Assembly: GCA_938008415.1 (NCBI GenBank)
Contig: CALLKI010000047.1
Span: forward strand, 1-32,425
Direction of reading: 5' to 3'
DNA: 32,425 nucleotides
Origin: an uncultured Luteimonas sp.
GTDB taxonomy: Bacteria; Pseudomonadota; Gammaproteobacteria; Xanthomonadales; Xanthomonadaceae
Within the stretch, counting starts at the first letter, position 1, and every line of letters starts with the position of its first letter. Position numbers and translations under genes: made by a program. The notes under the pieces were generated by a model, which was given only the letters and a program-made list of their open reading frames with translations, searched no databases and had not been told where the DNA came from. Shown piece after piece: positions 1 through 6,494 of this stretch.

Positions 1-218
1 GGCGTCCCGTCCCGTGCTACACCCCCTGATATCGCGGTCTGCTCGCCCTCATAAGACATATCGCGGCCTCCTTGCCGCCGAAAACTGCAAGCGTGCACTC
101 GAGGGCCCCTACATGCCATCGGGCAAATGCCCGCGCCGTATAGGAATTTGCCAATTGACGGGGTCAGGGCTCCGCCAGCAGACTAGGGGCTACGCCCCGC
201 TTCGGGGTCTACTGGTAG
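1..218. other. AT-richer segment upstream of the first cassette, no gene recognised
   Basis: No convincing coding frame is visible. The stretch has a 12-bp imperfect direct repeat (29-40 and 58-69, 11 of 12 identical), a small hairpin at 120-133 and an imperfect hairpin at 175-215 next to the recombination point at 218/219. By position it should be either the end of an upstream cassette or the attI side of the integron. No integrase reading frame is present in the visible 218 bases. I cannot decide between these. Confidence 0.4.
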
Positions 219-225
219 TTAGAAC
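175..225 (+). repeat. cassette boundary: core site GTTAGAAC with an upstream imperfect hairpin
   Basis: Positions 218-225 read GTTAGAAC. This is the exact reverse complement of GTTCTAAC at 798-805, the left core of the attC that ends the first cassette, as expected when both belong to one circularised cassette. Upstream, 175-183 pairs with 207-215 with a single mismatch and encloses a CCCCG-CTT-CGGGG hairpin (195-207), an attC-like stem. However, no AAC-containing left core lies at the expected place near 165-172. It is therefore either a decayed or unusual attC, or an attI-type site. Confidence 0.5.
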
Positions 226-246
226 TCATTGTGGGAGAGTGTCGCT

Positions 247-804
247 ATGGAAGGATTTGTTCTGTCGCTTCAGTTCAGTGACGAGGAGTTCCCGCTACTC
301 CAGGACGTCTCAACACTTCTTTATGATTTGACGCTCACGCATGACTTCGGAGCTCTTCTGACGTCGTATGAGCGACCCTACTATTCCTTTGGTACCACCT
401 TTTGGTATAGGAACGGGCGACCTGTACCACGTGCGGAAAAGATTCGCGCTGCAAGGGTAGTTAAAGAATCCCCGTTGTTGCTGGAGGTGGTCATTCCCAG
501 CTTGGGGGCCCTGTGGGTCCTCCTTCAGATCCTTGAGAAGGTCGCGGATAGACCGCTGGTGAGGGAGAAGCTAGAGCGAGAGGTTACCAAGCTTCGGAGA
601 GAAGACGCGATCCACCGGCAAACTGTTTCGGATATGCACGTTGATTTTTTGCGCCGGCTAGAGAATGACCCGGCTGCGCTTCGTATCGCGGAGCAACTCG
701 AGCAAAGGCTGCGCAGAAATCCAATTAAGCTCGTGGCGGCAGACATTACCACCATGCCCCCTGCCGCCAATGACGAAGAATCGGAAGCGCGGGATGAGTT
801 CTAA
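247..804 (+). CDS. cassette 1 hypothetical protein with one hydrophobic segment
   Basis: A 185-residue protein of unknown function. The ATG at 247 is chosen because GGGAGAG (233-239) lies just upstream; a TTG at 229 is possible but has no such site. The N-terminal third is a mixed, mostly soluble region. A hydrophobic stretch around residues 80-100 (SPLLLEVVIPSLGALWVLL) could be a single membrane helix or a buried helix. After it comes a charged, probably helical or coiled-coil region rich in Arg, Glu and Leu, and the last 20 residues are acidic. The stop codon lies inside the left core of the cassette's attC. No catalytic motif is evident. The gene has no promoter of its own that I can see and would depend on an upstream promoter. 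It could be a small effector or immunity-type protein as is common in cassettes, but that is speculation. Confidence 0.75.
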   Translation: MEGFVLSLQFSDEEFPLLQDVSTLLYDLTLTHDFGALLTSYERPYYSFGTTFWYRNGRPVPRAEKIRAARVVKESPLLLEVVIPSLGALWVLLQILEKVADRPLVREKLEREVTKLRREDAIHRQTVSDMHVDFLRRLENDPAALRIAEQLEQRLRRNPIKLVAADITTMPPAANDEESEARDEF

Positions 805-858
805 CAATTCATTCAAGCCGATGCCGCTTCGCGGCACGGCTTAATTCAGGCGTTAGGT
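799..858 (+). repeat. attC: attC recombination site of cassette 1
   Basis: The left core TTCTAAC (799-805) and right core GTTAGGT (852-858) bracket an imperfect inverted repeat. Inner arms AAGCCG (815-820) and CGGCTT (837-842) flank a terminal hairpin TGCCGC-TTC-GCGGCA (822-836). The architecture and sequence closely resemble the roughly 60-bp '59-base elements' of aadA-type cassettes. It differs from the second site by a T-A to C-G pair change in the terminal stem and in the bases of the left core. Confidence 0.93.
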
Positions 859-891
859 GCCTTTGGCAACATCAATGCAGTCGGAGCCAAT

Positions 892-1161
892 ATGACCCAA
901 TTCACTCAGCAAGGCGCAGCGATACGACAGCAGGCCAAGGACTTGGTCTACCGCTTCATGAAAGATTCTGCACTTTGTCAGCCCGGCCATGAGGGAATGC
1001 GGCTTGCTCGCATCTTTCGAGAGTGCGGCCTGGACTGGGGCGACTACCCCAAAGCCACTTCGTCCAATCAGCAGTACTGGGTCGTCGCCTTGGTCCGCGA
1101 ACTTGAGGCAGAGGGTAAGGTTGAGCGGGTGTCGGAGTCCGGCCCATGGCGCCTCAGGTGA
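892..1161 (+). CDS. cassette 2 hypothetical protein, probable winged-helix fold
   Basis: An 89-residue soluble protein. GGAG (871-874) precedes the ATG, at the long end of usable spacing. Residues 40-89 have the alternation of a winged helix: a helix (RLARIFRECGLDWG), a second helix containing YWVVALVRELEAEGKVERV, and a terminal strand GPWRLR. This pattern suits nucleic-acid binding or a protein-interaction wing, but no DNA-contact signature can be named. The style (IFRECGLDWGDYPKA, NQQYWVVALVRELEAEG) fits small cassette proteins of unknown function. It fills most of cassette 2, ending 25 bp before the left core of attC2. The function is unknown; the fold is inferred from the hydrophobic pattern only. 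Confidence 0.7.
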   Translation: MTQFTQQGAAIRQQAKDLVYRFMKDSALCQPGHEGMRLARIFRECGLDWGDYPKATSSNQQYWVVALVRELEAEGKVERVSESGPWRLR

Positions 1162-1186
1162 GCGTTCGTAGGCTGCTCAGTGCGGC

Positions 1187-1246
1187 ACCTAACAATTCAT
1201 TCAAGCCGACGCCGCTTCGCGGCGCGGCTTAATTCAGGCGTTAGGT
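1187..1246 (+). repeat. attC: attC recombination site of cassette 2
   Basis: Left core ACCTAAC (1187-1193, matching RYYYAAC) and right core GTTAGGT (1240-1246) form a perfect outer inverted repeat, extended as GCACCTAAC/GTTAGGTGC. The inner part is identical to attC1 except for two bases that change together, so the terminal hairpin becomes CGCCGC-TTC-GCGGCG. Two neighbouring cassettes with near-identical attC sites are typical of sedentary chromosomal integrons, or of cassettes from a common pool. Confidence 0.95.
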
Positions 1247-1251
1247 GCCAC

Positions 1252-1725
1252 ATGGGGACAGTCGTGGAACGGAAGGATCTTCTGGAGACCATCATCTATG
1301 CAGACCGCGGTTACATCGCGGATATGTATGAGGCGATAACTGGAACGCGTCCACATACGACGATTACTAGGAACCAGGGGAAGAAGGCGGGTGCCTCAGT
1401 TCCATTGTTTTCTGCTGAGCTCTCTGCAACCGAGTCACGATCTTACGAAATCTCAACCAACGAGATGCTCGCTGAGATTCTGCCATCGCTCCAGCGAGAG
1501 TCGAGCATTGATGGGAGTACTCTCGCCAGGCGAATGGCATCGAAGATCGGCTGGATCGACGGGGAAGCTTACGGTGCCGCTGTACCTGTACGGCGTGCGC
1601 TACCTGCGTTCGCTGGCATGGGGCGTCTCGATGGCCGGCCTGCTGCTGGTGCTGCTGCCGCTGTTGTGCTGAACCGTTCGTCGACGTTCATCGACGGTTG
1701 TCCGGCGCGGCCGGGCATCGCCTAG
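1252..1725 (+). pseudogene. cassette 3 hypothetical gene, 3' end replaced
   Basis: The ATG at 1252 is 11 bases after the cassette start, with AGG of the attC core as the only possible ribosome site. About 104 residues look native, with a moderate-GC codon pattern. They include a Tyr-rich start (IIYADRGYIADMYEAITG), a Thr/Lys-rich middle and a helical region up to MASKIGWIDGE. After about 1565 the reading continues out of frame through chromosomal DNA to 1725, giving an Ala/Arg-rich tail that is clearly not native. The protein is therefore truncated or chimeric. The N-terminal pattern faintly recalls proteins of the DUF6414 type, but I cannot confirm this. Cassette 3 lacks an attC, so it can no longer be excised as a unit. 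Confidence 0.7.
1566..1672 (+). pseudogene. 3' remnant of a chromosomal membrane-protein gene
   Basis: In a frame different from the cassette 3 gene, positions 1566-1672 encode VPLYLYGVRYLRSLAWGVSM followed by a leucine/valine-rich stretch and a stop at 1670. This is the typical end of an integral membrane protein, written in the high-GC codon style of the chromosome. No start codon or ribosome site belongs to it, and everything upstream is cassette DNA. I read it as the tail of a gene whose 5' part was lost when the cassette array was joined here by deletion or one-ended insertion. The original protein is not identified. Confidence 0.6.
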
Positions 1726-1728
1726 ACT
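1698..1728 (+). promoter_or_regulatory. possible promoter for the ClpP-like gene
   Basis: TTGTCC (1698-1703) and TAGACT (1723-1728) are separated by 19 bp. The ATG at 1735 begins 7 bases after the -10-like element and has no ribosome site, so a leaderless or nearly leaderless transcript is possible. Weak match (4 of 6 in each box). Confidence 0.3.
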
Positions 1729-1734
1729 GGGTGC

Positions 1735-2916
1735 ATGCAAGCCGACCGTCCTTCCATGTCCAAGGCCTCCCGCCAAATCCTGTCCGTGGTCCTGCTGCTG
1801 GCCGCGGCCATTGGGGTGCTGGTCGCCTGTCAGCGTTTCGTGGCCGATAAGGAAGAGGTCCAGACCCAGCCGGTGGCCTCGCCGGAAGAGGGTGGCGCGG
1901 TCAGCCGCGATCCGATGCCCGAAGAGGCCATGTCGGTGGAGGCATTGCCGCAGGGGCAGGCGGCCGAGCCGGAGGGCGAGGTGGACTGGTCGCCGTTGGA
2001 ACTGGCCTCCGGCCAGGCCTGGATCGGCTGCGACCTGGACTACTCCGCTGGCGACGGCGGGCAGGTGGAGGGACTCGGGCGCGAACAGATCGAATCGCTG
2101 CTGCAGCCGTGCGTGGAACGCAAGGTGATGCGGCTGCGCTACGAGGGCAAGATCGCCGCCGATTTCGCCGCGCTCATCCAGCGCGTGGCGCATCTCGTCG
2201 GCGAGCTGGGCATCGACAAGCGCGTGCTCGACATCGATTCCAGCGGCGGCCTGGTCGAGGACGCGATGCGCGCGGGCGACACCATCGCCGACACCCACTG
2301 GACGGTATGGGTCCGCGAGGACTCCGTCTGCCACAGCGCCTGCATGTTCATCCTCGCCGCGGGCGACGTGCGCATGATCAGCGGCCGCGTCGGCATCCAC
2401 CGCATCATCCGCATGAGCTCGACCGCCACCACCAGGGCCGAGCTCAACCGGGAGCTGCGCGCGGTGTACGCGCGGGTGCGCGATTACCTCGAGCGCAACG
2501 GGGCGGCGGTCGCGGTGGCCGACCTGATGATGGCGGTCCCCAACCGCAACCTGCGCCTGCTGACCCAGGAGGAGCTGCGCGAGTACGGGCTCGACGGCAT
2601 CAACCCGGTGCAGGACGACCTCGACCGCCTGAAGCTGATGCGCCGCTGCGGCGAGGACTTCGTGGCACGGCGGGACGCCTTCGTCCGCGCGTTCGACGCG
2701 CGCTGCAAGCGCAACGATCTGGAGCTCGACGCGCTCAACGCCTGCGGGCTCGAGTTGCGCCGCTCGTTCGGCTTCCCCGATCCGCATTGCCCGGACGAAA
2801 GCCCGCTGTCGGAGTTCGATACCGCCATGGAGCAGGACCCTCCCGGCGATGCGCCGCAGGAGGACGCGTCGGCGTCGATGGAGACGCCGGGGAGTGCCGC
2901 CGCAGGCGGCGGCTGA
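1735..2916 (+). CDS. membrane-anchored periplasmic ClpP/crotonase-fold protein (COG3904-like)
   Basis: A 393-residue protein with an N-terminal signal anchor (about residues 14-32, ending LVACQ, so a lipoprotein cleavage is also conceivable). A low-complexity Glu/Pro/Ala linker (35-80) follows, then a ClpP-like domain (about 95-290) and an acidic disordered tail. The core contains the sheet and turn IDSSGGLVEDAM, the nucleophile region CHSACMFILAAG with Ser201, and His222 in GIHR. Together these fit the Ser-His arrangement of predicted periplasmic ClpP-like proteins of the COG3904 group, which have S-A-C at the oxyanion hairpin. A conserved Cys in the C-terminal part (around RRCGEDF and DARC) may form disulfides. 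An alternative start is ATG 1756. It stands alone, convergent with the ABC transporter. Substrate and role are unknown; hydrolytic activity is inferred. Confidence 0.85.
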   Translation: MQADRPSMSKASRQILSVVLLLAAAIGVLVACQRFVADKEEVQTQPVASPEEGGAVSRDPMPEEAMSVEALPQGQAAEPEGEVDWSPLELASGQAWIGCDLDYSAGDGGQVEGLGREQIESLLQPCVERKVMRLRYEGKIAADFAALIQRVAHLVGELGIDKRVLDIDSSGGLVEDAMRAGDTIADTHWTVWVREDSVCHSACMFILAAGDVRMISGRVGIHRIIRMSSTATTRAELNRELRAVYARVRDYLERNGAAVAVADLMMAVPNRNLRLLTQEELREYGLDGINPVQDDLDRLKLMRRCGEDFVARRDAFVRAFDARCKRNDLELDALNACGLELRRSFGFPDPHCPDESPLSEFDTAMEQDPPGDAPQEDASASMETPGSAAAGGG

Positions 2917-2938
2917 CCCGCGCGGTGCCAGGGCCGGC

Positions 2939-4783
2939 TCAGCCGTCGTCGGACGGCCTGCTGTCGATGAATCCGCCGGACTGGCGCCGCCACAGCTTCG
3001 CGTAGAGCCCGCCGGCCGCGACCAGTTCCGCGTGCGTGCCCTGTTCGACGATGCGGCCGTGGTCCATCACCACGAGCCGGTCCATCGCGGCGATGGTCGA
3101 GAGCCGGTGCGCGATCGCGATCACCGTCTTGCCTTCCATCAGCCGTTGCAGGTTTTCCTGGATCGCGGCCTCGATCTCGGAGTCCAGCGCCGAGGTGGCC
3201 TCGTCCAGCACCAGGATCGGCGCGTCCTTCAGCAGCACGCGGGCGATCGCGATGCGCTGGCGCTGGCCGCCGGACAGCTTCACGCCGCGTTCGCCCACGT
3301 GCGCGTCGTAGCCGCGGCGTCCCTCGCTGTCTTCCAGCTCGAGGATGAAGTCGTGCGCCCGTGCCTGCTTCGCGGCCTCGATCATCTCCTCCTCGGTCGC
3401 GTCCGGGCGGCCGTAGAGGATGTTCTCGCGGACCGAGCGGTGCAGCAGCGAGGTGTCCTGGGTGACCACGCCGATCTGCGCGCGCAGGGAATCCTGCTGC
3501 ACGCCGGCGATGTCGATGCCGTCGACCAGGATCCGGCCGCGCTCGCGGTCGTGGAAGCGCAGCAGCAGGTTCACCAGCGTGGATTTTCCGGCGCCGGACG
3601 GGCCGACCAGGCCGATCTTCTCGCCCGGGCGGATGTGCAGCGACAGCCCCTCGATCACGCCGCCGGCCTTGCCGTAGTGGAAACTGACGTCCTCGAAGCG
3701 GATGTCGCCGCGGACACGGGGCAGGAGGGGTGCCCCGGGGGCGTCGTCCACCACCGGTGGCAGCGAGATCGAGTTGATCCCGTCGTGCACGGTGCCGATG
3801 TTCTCGAACAGCGCGGACAGCTCCCACATGATCCACTGCGACATGCCGAGGATGCGCAGTACCAGTGCGGTGGCGACCGCGATCGCGCCGGCGGTGACCG
3901 CACCCTGGTGCCACAGCCACAGGCCGAGCCCCACGGTGGCGAACAGCAGCGCCATGTTCATGGCGTAGAGCAGGCTCCACACCGAGGTCGCCAGCCGCAT
4001 CTGCGGGTACACGGTGTCGAGGAAACTTTCCATCGCTTCCCGTGCGTACGCCTGCTCGCGCTGCGAGTGGGAGAACAGCTTGACCGTGGCGATGTTGGTG
4101 TAGCTGTCCACGATGCGCCCGGTCATCACCGAGCGCGCGTCGGCCTGCGCGCGCGAGACGCGTTCCATGCGCGGAACGAAGTAACGCATGAGCAAGGCGT
4201 AGGAGACCAGCCACACGGCGAACGGCAGCATCATCCGCCAGTCCGAGGAGCCGGCGACGGCCAGCGTGCCGGCGAAGAACACCAGCACGTAGTTGCCGAT
4301 GTCCAGGAGCTTGATCACCGTTTCGCGCACCGCCAGCGAGGTCTGCATGAGCTTGGTGGCGATGCGCCCGGCGAACTCGTTCTGGAAGTAGCCCATCGAC
4401 TGCCGCAGCAGGTAGCGATGCACGTTCCAGCGGATGCGCATCGGGAAGTTGCCGAGCAGGGTCTGGTGCTGGACCAGCGAGTTGAACAGCACCGTCGCCG
4501 GCAAGGCCAGCAGCACCAGAACTCCCATCCACAGCAGGCGCCCGCCTTCCTCGGCCAGGAAGGTGTCCGGCGTGGTCGCGCCGAGGCGGTCCACCAGCGC
4601 GCCGACGTAGGCGTACAGCGCCAGTTCGGCCAGGGCGATGCCCGCCGTGGTCAGCGCCAGCAGCAGGAGCCATTTCTCCGCGCCGCGCGTGTAGTGGCGG
4701 CAGAAGGCGTACAGCGAGCGCGGCGGCTGCGCCGGCGGGTCCTGCGGGAACGGGTCGAGTCGGGTTTCGAACCAGCGGTACAT
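2939..4783 (-). CDS. ABC exporter, fused membrane and ATPase domains
   Basis: A 614-residue half-transporter of the exporter (MsbA/LmrA-like, type IV) class, working as a dimer in the inner membrane. The membrane domain (about 35-330) has six hydrophobic segments. The ATPase domain (about 360-600) has Walker A GPSGAGKST (394-402), the Q-loop TQD (441-443), signature LSGGQ (503-507), Walker B ILVLDEA (523-529) and the H-loop His559. The start at 4783 (MYRWFETRLDPFP) is preferred over an upstream in-frame codon at 4864, since the extra 27 residues are Arg/Ser-rich and overlap the preceding gene's stop. It lies 77 bp behind the MDR oxidoreductase on the same strand, so the two may share the SoxR-controlled promoter. 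This would fit export of a redox-active compound or drug. The substrate cannot be read from the sequence. Confidence 0.93.
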   Translation of the reverse strand: MYRWFETRLDPFPQDPPAQPPRSLYAFCRHYTRGAEKWLLLLALTTAGIALAELALYAYVGALVDRLGATTPDTFLAEEGGRLLWMGVLVLLALPATVLFNSLVQHQTLLGNFPMRIRWNVHRYLLRQSMGYFQNEFAGRIATKLMQTSLAVRETVIKLLDIGNYVLVFFAGTLAVAGSSDWRMMLPFAVWLVSYALLMRYFVPRMERVSRAQADARSVMTGRIVDSYTNIATVKLFSHSQREQAYAREAMESFLDTVYPQMRLATSVWSLLYAMNMALLFATVGLGLWLWHQGAVTAGAIAVATALVLRILGMSQWIMWELSALFENIGTVHDGINSISLPPVVDDAPGAPLLPRVRGDIRFEDVSFHYGKAGGVIEGLSLHIRPGEKIGLVGPSGAGKSTLVNLLLRFHDRERGRILVDGIDIAGVQQDSLRAQIGVVTQDTSLLHRSVRENILYGRPDATEEEMIEAAKQARAHDFILELEDSEGRRGYDAHVGERGVKLSGGQRQRIAIARVLLKDAPILVLDEATSALDSEIEAAIQENLQRLMEGKTVIAIAHRLSTIAAMDRLVVMDHGRIVEQGTHAELVAAGGLYAKLWRRQSGGFIDSRPSDDG

Positions 4784-4860
4784 GGGGGAGGGCGGGGAAC
4801 GGAAAAGCAGGGATTGTCGCCGATCACGCGCATGGAGACGGCGGCCGCCGGGCCTGCCGC

Positions 4861-5802
4861 TCATGGCGCGAGCACCGCGATGCGGCCCAGATGGTGTGCG
4901 GTGACGGCCTCCAGCGCTTCAGCCAGCCGCGGCAGCGGGAATCGCCGCGAGACATGCGGCAGCAGCAGGCCGCGTTGCAGCAGGCCATGGAGGTCGCGCA
5001 GCAGGGCGGGGTCGAAACTCGCGGCGAACGCGGTGCCGGCGATCCCCTGGGGCACGTCGACACCCCGGGGCCAGGTGACCCGGCTGCCGGCAGGCATCGC
5101 GGCCGCCACCTGCTCCGCTGCGGCCCCGCCGGCCGTCAACAGGGCCAGCGAGGCCCCGCCACCGGTGAAACGCCTGACAGCCCGGCCGATGTCGTCGCGC
5201 CGGCCGTCGATGGCGGCGTCCGCACCCTGGCGCAGCGCCAGCCGCACGCCGTCGGCACGCGAGGCGATGGCCAGGGTCCGCAGTCCCATCCGTCGCGCCA
5301 GTTGCAGCGCCAGATGGCCGATGCCACCGCTGGCACCGAGGATCACGAGGCGCTGCCCGGCGCGCGCCTCCAGCCCGTCGCGCAGGCCACGCAGGGCAAG
5401 CGCGCCGTCCACGGGCAACACCGCAGCCTGGTCCGCGGCCAGCCACGGCGGCACCGGCCATGCATGCGTTTCGTCGAACAGCACGTATCCGGCGAAGCAG
5501 CCGGTGCGCGCCATGCGCCCGGCCAGCATGCCGTAGACGCGGTCCCCGGGGCGGAAGCCACGCACTGCGCTTCCCGTCGCGACGACGGTCCCCGCGGCTT
5601 CCGCGCCCGCGACCAGGGGGAACCGTTCGCGGTGGCCGCTGCGCCGGGCGAAATCGCCGTCGCGCCTGAGCAGGTCCCAGTGGCCGACGCCCGCCGCTGA
5701 AACGCGCACCAGGACCTGCCGCGGGCCTGGCGCCGGGATCGGCAGCAGGACGGCCCGCGGAAGCTGGTCGCGGCCATGGCACAGGAATGCCATCGCCGGC
5801 AT
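4861..5802 (-). CDS. MDR-family NAD(P)H-dependent oxidoreductase (quinone reductase-like)
   Basis: A medium-chain dehydrogenase/reductase of about 313 residues without the catalytic or structural zinc cysteines, so closest to NAD(P)H:quinone oxidoreductases. The N-terminal GroES-like domain shows VLVRVSAAGVGHWDLL and GAEAAGTVVATG; the Rossmann domain has the nucleotide motif GASGGIG (residues 156-162). The start is uncertain. ATG 5802 gives the family's normal N terminus, while ATG 5832, ATG 5865 and GTG 5892 add a Pro/Ala-rich extension; none has a good ribosome site, and 5892 would lie upstream of the predicted transcription start. It is divergent from soxR with a SoxR box in the shared promoter, as for quinone-detoxifying genes in SoxR regulons of non-enteric bacteria. 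Likely role: NAD(P)H-dependent reduction of quinones or enals during redox-cycling stress (inferred from family and operator). Confidence 0.85.
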   Translation of the reverse strand: MPAMAFLCHGRDQLPRAVLLPIPAPGPRQVLVRVSAAGVGHWDLLRRDGDFARRSGHRERFPLVAGAEAAGTVVATGSAVRGFRPGDRVYGMLAGRMARTGCFAGYVLFDETHAWPVPPWLAADQAAVLPVDGALALRGLRDGLEARAGQRLVILGASGGIGHLALQLARRMGLRTLAIASRADGVRLALRQGADAAIDGRRDDIGRAVRRFTGGGASLALLTAGGAAAEQVAAAMPAGSRVTWPRGVDVPQGIAGTAFAASFDPALLRDLHGLLQRGLLLPHVSRRFPLPRLAEALEAVTAHHLGRIAVLAP

Positions 5803-5892
5803 GGTGCCGGCTGGAGTCCCGGGGATGGGCATGGCGGCGACGGGGGAAGCGGCGGAAACGGGCATGCCAGGGCTTGATGTGCGGGGGCGCAC

Positions 5893-5923
5893 AGGCTAAA
5901 ACCTCAACATTACTTGAGGTCAA
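5893..5923 (-). promoter_or_regulatory. SoxR box inside a 19-bp-spacer promoter
   Basis: CCTCAACATTACTTGAGG (5902-5919) matches the canonical SoxR operator (CCTCAAGTTAACTTGAGG) in both half sites and differs only in the centre. On the minus strand it lies between TTGACC (-35, 5923-5918) and TAGCCT (-10, 5898-5893), which are 19 bp apart, the overlong spacer that MerR-family activators correct by untwisting DNA. It would drive the oxidoreductase (and perhaps the ABC exporter) leftward; the same site is 14 bp from the soxR start and allows autoregulation. Confidence 0.9.
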
Positions 5924-5933
5924 GGGGTGCCCC

Positions 5934-6494
5934 ATGACATCGCGGATGCCGCCGTCCTCCGCGCGCGAACTCACCGTCGGCGAAGTGGCCGCGCGCAGCG
6001 GCGTCTCCGTGTCGGCACTGCATTTCTACGAGGCGAAGGGATTGATCCGCTCCTGGCGGACGGCGGGCAACCAGCGCCGCTACGCGCGCGACGTGCTGCG
6101 CAGGATCGCGGTGATCCGGGTCGCGCAGCGTGCGGGGATACCGCTGGAATCCATCCGCAAGGCCCTGTCGACGCTGCCGGACGGACGCACGCCGACCGCG
6201 GCCGACTGGGCCCGCCTGTCGCGCGGCTGGCGCGCCGAACTCGACGCGCGCATCGGGCGGTTGACGCGCCTGCGCGACCAGCTCGACGGTTGCATCGGCT
6301 GCGGCTGCCTGTCGCTGCGCGCATGCCCGTTGCGCAATCCGGATGACCGCATGGCCGCCCTGGGGCCGGGAGCGCTGGGGCTGGATGGGCGTGCGGGTGA
6401 CGGGTCAGCGTCCGCCGCCGCCTCCGCCGCCGCCTCCGCCACCGGAAAAGCCTCCTCCTCCCGCGCCGGAACTGCTGCCCGGAGGCGTGGCTGA
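5934..6494 (+). CDS. soxR: SoxR redox-sensing transcriptional activator
   Basis: A 186-residue MerR-family regulator. The N-terminal winged helix-turn-helix (residues 12-80) reads LTVGEVAARSGVSVSALHFY, followed by the dimerisation helix. The [2Fe-2S] cluster loop CIGCGC-x5-C gives Cys120, Cys123, Cys125 and Cys131, the spacing that defines SoxR. Oxidation of the cluster by redox-cycling compounds switches the bound promoter on. The start at 5934 begins right after the SoxR box and matches family length at the N terminus. Enteric SoxR has about 154 residues; here an Ala/Ser/Gly-rich tail of about 30 residues follows, encoded opposite the poly-Gly tail of the convergent DUF2207 gene (90-bp overlap). 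The tail is probably a by-product of that overlap. The likely target is the divergent oxidoreductase/ABC pair. Confidence 0.95.
   Translation: MTSRMPPSSARELTVGEVAARSGVSVSALHFYEAKGLIRSWRTAGNQRRYARDVLRRIAVIRVAQRAGIPLESIRKALSTLPDGRTPTAADWARLSRGWRAELDARIGRLTRLRDQLDGCIGCGCLSLRACPLRNPDDRMAALGPGALGLDGRAGDGSASAAASAAASATGKASSSRAGTAARRRG

Larger units (their letters stand above)
219..1565 (+). mobile_element. end of an integron gene-cassette array (two full cassettes, one truncated)
   Basis: Cassette 1 runs from 219 to 852, cassette 2 from 853 to 1240, and cassette 3 from 1241 to about 1565. The boundaries follow from the cut point G|TTAG of the right core and from pairing of each cassette's left core with its own first bases: GTTCTAAC with GTTAGAAC for cassette 1, and GCACCTAAC with GTTAGGTGC for cassette 2. 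Each full cassette holds one short rightward gene ending at or just before its attC, the classic layout. Base composition is clearly less GC-rich than the flanking chromosome. Cassette 3 has no attC and is fused to chromosomal sequence. The integrase gene and attI are not visible. The assignment rests on the attC sites and is firm; the exact right edge is an estimate from where the cassette coding pattern stops. Confidence 0.9.

Noticed and set aside
14..331. Plus-strand frame at the left edge
   Set aside because: Crosses the cassette boundary at 218 and overlaps the better supported cassette 1 gene in another frame; composition is not protein-like.
1..1734. Possible integrase, transposase or IS ends around the cassette array
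   Set aside because: No integrase or transposase motifs, no terminal inverted repeats and no target duplications were found; the attC sites explain the region.
2484..4673. Long minus-strand frame overlapping the ABC exporter
   Set aside because: Same strand but a different frame; its product is Arg/Gly/Pro-rich without motifs, while the other frame holds all ABC motifs.
2849..5536. Plus-strand frame of nearly 900 codons opposite the exporter and oxidoreductase
   Set aside because: His/Arg/Gln-rich antisense shadow; no family features.
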